From Pycnococcus provasolii (taxonomy: Eukaryota; Chlorophyta; Pseudoscourfieldiophyceae; Pseudoscourfieldiales), in assembly GCA_049487715.1 (NCBI GenBank), contig CP150549.1, positions 558,001 through 622,000 of the forward strand: DNA of 64,000 bases, given 5' to 3'. The translations under genes were made by a program, and so were the position numbers. Below are positions 60,372-64,000 of the stretch, piece by piece. The notes beneath the pieces were generated by a model that saw only the letters and a list, made by a program, of their open reading frames with translations, searched no databases and had not been told where the DNA came from. The stretch's first letter is position 1, and every line of letters starts with the position of its first letter.

Positions 60372-60709
60372 ACCTATCTGAGACCTGAGAGAGAGAGATG
60401 CGTGACCCCTCGGAGGAGGAAAGGCCTCTAGAGAAGTATCGTACGGTATTAATACGGGTAGGAAAAAAAACCAACCGGCGAACTACAACCCTAACTACTG
60501 AACCCTAACCCTAGCTAGCTAAGTACTAAGGACTACCTTAGGGTACCCCTCCATTCCATTAGGGTTTAGGGTCGGGTTAGGGTTACGATTAGGGGTTAGG
60601 AAGGGGTGAGATCGTGGGGTCCCCCCTGTCTGACCCCCCTGAGGCACCTGAGGGCTCAGGTGTCCGTCCGAGTCACTCGGACGCATTTTATTCCCTTGGA
60701 TAGACTAAC
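60372..60709. promoter_or_regulatory. Shared divergent promoter with telomere-type (telo-box-like) motifs
   Basis: Between two plastid-type genes the spacer carries ccctaaccctaa-like motifs at 60487-60514 and, in the opposite sense, tagggtttagggtcgggttagggttacgattaggg at about 60566-60599 (described here in pieces: TAGGGTTTAGGG, GGGTTAGGGTT). Plant telo-boxes (AAACCCTA) drive expression of many nuclear genes; a comparable function here is inference. The two motif groups point toward the two genes. Confidence 0.45.
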
Positions 60710-62251
60710 ATGTCCACGTGTGCCACCTCCAAGCTCACCTCCAGCTCCAGCGGGAATTATCGCGGGTGTGTCACCTCGTCGTCATCATTGTCGTCAACAT
60801 CCACGCGTCATGCTCATAAGAAGAAGAAAATTAATAGGCGGTTAATTAGTACTTCTCGACCTTCGGCTTCCCCTTCGGCTCATGCTACGTCGTCAGGGGT
60901 GATGGAAGGTGTCGGTACTATCGTCGACGGTTCATGGTGCGACGAATTCGCTCACTTGAACGACAGACTCCCGCATGAACCGCTCGCACTCCCGCAAATT
61001 AACAGCACGTGCCGAGTCGTACTCGTCAGACACGGACAGTCGACGTGGAACGCAGAAGGACGCATGCAAGGCTGCTCGGACATTTCCGTACTCACGGAAA
61101 AAGGACAAGGCCAGGCGGCGAAAACAAGGGACATGCTCATGAACGTCAAGTACGACGCACTGCACCACAGCCCGCTCAAGCGCGCGGCAGAAACGGCGCA
61201 AATCGTATGGGGCGACGGACGAGATGGAAGCCCTGTGCACGTGCACGCATCACTGCGCGAAATTGACCTGTACACCTTCCAGGGACTGCTCAAGAACGAG
61301 GGTGTTGAGAAGTACCCCGACGAGTACGCGCTGTGGAAAGACACACCCGCGGACTTCGCCGTTGACGTCGGAAACAGAGTGCACCGCCCAGTGGTGGAGC
61401 TGTGGTACCGAGGAAGTCTAGCGTGGCAGCACGTGCTTGAGGACGCGGACGGCGGTGTCGCCGAAAGTCGGCTCGTCGTCGCGCACAACGCAATCAATCA
61501 GGCGATGATCTGTACCGCGCTGGGACTGCCGCCACGATTCTTTCGAAAGGTACTTCAGAGCAATGCCGCCGCATCCGCGCTCACCTTCTCACCCGCGAGC
61601 GAAGAAGGTGGCCAAGTCGGCGTCAGCGTCGGCGCCATCAATGCCACCCCGGGTGTGCGATCGCTTCGGCCGCGAAGTGGTGCACCGGCGCAGGTTTTGC
61701 TTGTTCGACACGTGGACGTGGACTCCAAGGACGGGTATGCCGAAGCATCGCGCGTCGCGGTGCTTTTGCGCAAGTGCTCGGTAAGCACCGTGTGCGCATG
61801 CACGTCGCGAAATACGCTCACAACCGCTGGCGCGCTCGTCGAGGAGCTGAGGGCGAAACCTCCTCCGATAGGGTCATTCGTGACGTCGGCTGAAACGCTA
61901 GATGACCTGGAGGGTGGAGAATCATTGCTGCGTACCAAAAGTGCACGTCTTCTGGTGATGGAAAATCTCGCAGCACCTGAGGGGGAGGCATGGGAGCGAT
62001 CCAGCGAAGCATGGGCAGCGCTTTGTGAGGAGGCGGATGCCGCGCCGATTGGCAGCAGCCTGGTGGCTTTCGCATCTGCGGAAGTGATTGCGGCAATCGT
62101 TTGCCGCGCGCTCGGCGTCGAGGACAGTCAGGCTCCTGCGACCATCGCGTCCCTTCAGGGTGACATGCCCTACGGCGCTCTTAGCTGCATTTTGCGCCCG
62201 AAAGGTGGCACGGAGGGCTTCCTGCGATGCTACAATACGGGCACCGTGTGA
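60710..62251 (+). CDS. 2-carboxy-D-arabinitol-1-phosphatase-like double histidine phosphatase, plastid
   Basis: The protein has 513 residues with a serine/lysine/arginine-rich leader of about 65 residues consistent with plastid import. The first phosphatase domain (about 98-290) has RVVLVRHGQSTWNAEGRMQG (catalytic histidine about 106), SPLKRAAETAQI, LREIDLYTFQGLLKNEGVEK, and LVVAHNAINQAMI with the second histidine. The LREIDLYxFQGLLKxEG wording is distinctive of plant CA1P phosphatase, which destroys a Rubisco inhibitor. The second domain starts VLLVRHVDVDSKDG, where the RHG is RHV and the trailing motifs are weak. It is probably non-catalytic. The layout matches the plant proteins, which also have a degenerate second half. 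Confidence 0.85.
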   Translation: MSTCATSKLTSSSSGNYRGCVTSSSSLSSTSTRHAHKKKKINRRLISTSRPSASPSAHATSSGVMEGVGTIVDGSWCDEFAHLNDRLPHEPLALPQINSTCRVVLVRHGQSTWNAEGRMQGCSDISVLTEKGQGQAAKTRDMLMNVKYDALHHSPLKRAAETAQIVWGDGRDGSPVHVHASLREIDLYTFQGLLKNEGVEKYPDEYALWKDTPADFAVDVGNRVHRPVVELWYRGSLAWQHVLEDADGGVAESRLVVAHNAINQAMICTALGLPPRFFRKVLQSNAAASALTFSPASEEGGQVGVSVGAINATPGVRSLRPRSGAPAQVLLVRHVDVDSKDGYAEASRVAVLLRKCSVSTVCACTSRNTLTTAGALVEELRAKPPPIGSFVTSAETLDDLEGGESLLRTKSARLLVMENLAAPEGEAWERSSEAWAALCEEADAAPIGSSLVAFASAEVIAAIVCRALGVEDSQAPATIASLQGDMPYGALSCILRPKGGTEGFLRCYNTGTV

Positions 62252-62482
62252 AAAGGAGATGATGTACCGAAAGAAGGATGTGTTGTGAAGTTTTGTGTCT
62301 ACGTAAATCAAGCAGTGTCACACCCGTCGTCGTTGTTGTATTCGCGCGCCGCCATGCTATCAAACGAAACCCACAAAACAACACAGCATCTTCTCTTCTT
62401 TTCGTAATATATGGGTGTTTGGATTTTGGAAATTGTTGTTCTGTAACCATCAAATATGTTCTTTCGTTGTCGCAAACGTCGC

Positions 62483-63564
62483 TTAACCGTTCACCTGCTT
62501 CACAAGCCAGCCCATGCCATCCTCAAGGCCGTCGCCGTTCTTTGCGCTGCACGGCTGAATTTGCCACGGGCGGTCGCGGATCGTGTAAAGGTTGAGGTTC
62601 TCCGCAATCTCCGTCGCCGGCGTTGCGTTGATGAGGTCCTGCTTGTTCGCAAGGACGAGAAGCGGCACACCGTTCATCTTATCCTCCTCCAGCAGCTGAA
62701 CGAGCTCGTCGCCGCTCTCCTCCAAGCGCTTGCGGTCGGCGCTGTCGATGACGTACACGAGCGCGTCCGTCTGGTCAAAGTAGTTCCGCCAGTACGGCCG
62801 GATGGAACGCTGGCCGCCGATGTCCCACACGTTAAGCTTGAAGCCGTCGTGCACGAGGCTCTTGATGTTGAAGCCTTGCGTAGGCGTGATGGTGGTGATG
62901 TCCTCCTCGCTCAGCTTTTTCAAGATGGTTGTCTTGCCGGCGTTATCCAAGCCAAGCACGAGGATGCGCGCCTCGCCCTCGTTCTTGCGCAGGCGTCGCA
63001 GCAACGTCAACAAGCCCTGTTTGCGTGTGGGAACGTTGGGTATGTATTCGTGTTAGCGAGTCTGTCTGATCGCCCGGCTTCGACCGCTTGCACTTTGCAA
63101 GATACAACTCGTACGCCGGCACCGTACGCCGGCACCTGCTCTGCATCGTCGCGTTTCGCGCGCACGCGGCACAGCTTTCGCGTTCGCTCGACGCGAAGGC
63201 GACTGGTCTGTATTGTGTTCGTGGGCCTAACGGCCTTCATCACGACTCCACACCTCGACCTCTGTGCTGTGCGTGCACGCTCGCGCCGCACCGGTGTGCG
63301 CCAAACTCTTGACTGCACGTTTCTCTGTTTTGTTTTGGGGGACTCTCCACGTGTCTCACGAGTGTATTTTTGCACTTCACTGCGTGGCCACACCTCTTCG
63401 CGCCGCGCTATTGAGACGCGCAGCACCTTGTCTTCCCCCGCCGGCACCCTCCCATCCCTCCGCAAACGCCGGCCCACGTACGATCTCCGCTCCGTGTAAC
63501 CCAGTCTGCACGCAAGATGTAAGAGCCTACTACTACTACAACTACTACTACTGCACGTACCATG
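62483..63564 (-). CDS. ARL3: ARL3-like small GTPase, two exons (63564-63562, 63016-62483)
   Basis: Exon 2 starts [20 protein letters not shown] directly after an AAACAG acceptor. Upstream, an ATG followed by GTACGTG (63564-63555) supplies the start, so exon 1 contributes only the methionine. The product is 178 residues with myristoylatable MGLL. Nucleotide motifs are complete: GLDNAGKTT, switch I with [21 protein letters not shown] and [11 protein letters not shown] and the [17 protein letters not shown] segment are ARL3 hallmarks rather than ARF1. ARL3 releases lipidated cargo inside cilia. Presence of ARL3 implies a flagellated organism or stage. Confidence 0.88.
63017..63561 (-). other. 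Intron of the ARL3 gene, immediately after the ATG
   Basis: 545 bp, donor GTACGTG and acceptor CGCAAACAG, with a GCTAAC branch-like site about 35 bp before the acceptor. No real coding frame lies inside. The donor is the same seven bases as that of the ribonuclease gene. Confidence 0.8.
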
Positions 63565-64000
63565 TCTGATGTTAAGCCTAAGTTGAGCTTAAGTTGTGTA
63601 AAAGCTGATATGTATGGAATGTGGGTTGCGCGCGAGACACAGATGGCTCCGCTCCTTCTTCTCTCTCCTCTCTCTCTCTGTGTGTGTGTGCCTGGGGTGA
63701 GAGCTCCTTCTTTTTTGTCTTCTTGCCAACAAACCAACCACCTTGGTGGTCGCTCACGGAAACGGTTTACTGCGAGACCTAGATAGACACTGACTAGTAG
63801 ACTAGCAAACACGTTCAACGAATGGATCCTACTACATTTTACCTTTAGCGAGCTTGCGGCCTTGCGCACAGCGCAGGTTGCCTGACACAAGAGTTCTCAC
63901 GATTCACGAAGGAAATGAAGTGGTCTCGACTGGTCTCGACTCTCTCTCGAAGAAGTGGAAAGCGTTTACGCATCCGCGTTCAACAAGCTTTGAAAAAAAA
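63565..64000. other. Upstream region of ARL3, no gene seen
   Basis: The last 436 bp include a CTCT/GTGT microsatellite around 63661-63690 and no supported coding frame. The ARL3 promoter is expected near 63570-63700. Confidence 0.5.

Noticed and set aside
63408-63890. 160-codon minus frame overlapping the ARL3 upstream region
   Set aside because: Contains microsatellite-derived residues and overlaps the intron and promoter of ARL3; no domain.

Overview
This is nuclear DNA from a eukaryote, most likely a unicellular green-lineage alga with a flagellum. Most genes are single open frames. Two have clear GT-AG introns with near-identical donors (GTACGTG). Plastid biology is indicated by a chloroplast-type glycerol-3-phosphate acyltransferase, a fibrillin (PAP) protein and a 2-carboxyarabinitol-1-phosphatase-like double histidine phosphatase. 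Cilium or basal-body biology is indicated by ARL3 and a CEP78-like leucine-rich-repeat protein. I cannot fix the genus from the sequence.

Layout. 1-16 kb: a partial acidic protein, ERO1, a secreted cysteine-rich protein, a NAK-family kinase, a two-exon Zc3h12a/NYN ribonuclease, an ankyrin-RING E3 ligase and the CEP78-like protein, separated by minisatellites. 16-31 kb: a LamG/glycosyltransferase-like secreted protein, a helicase-associated-domain protein, a GNAT acetyltransferase, organellar MnmE, a cysteine-poor ferredoxin like the complex I bridge subunit, a LINE 3' fragment, a reticulon, plastid GPAT, a zinc-finger membrane protein and a sulfotransferase. 31-37 kb: an ABCG half transporter and an M13 metallopeptidase. 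37-47.5 kb is rich in mobile DNA: a DIRS-type RNase H relic, a complete Mutator-like element (188-bp inverted repeats, 9-bp target duplication), class I fumarase, and a TIR-SAM-ARM gene split by a small Ty1/copia insertion. 48-64 kb: an F-box/WD40 protein, a coiled-coil gene of about 8.5 kb, fibrillin, the CA1Pase-like protein and ARL3.

The leading find is the TIR-SAM-ARM gene. It carries the same three modules as the NAD-hydrolase SARM1 but in reverse order, with a near-identical 44-residue ARM array. A copia element with apparently identical 216-bp LTRs and a perfect 5-bp duplication (CGTAC) has disrupted it; removing the element and one duplication copy restores an unbroken frame. Four other loci are split between two frames and all need the same direction of shift, so the assembly should be checked before these are called pseudogenes.
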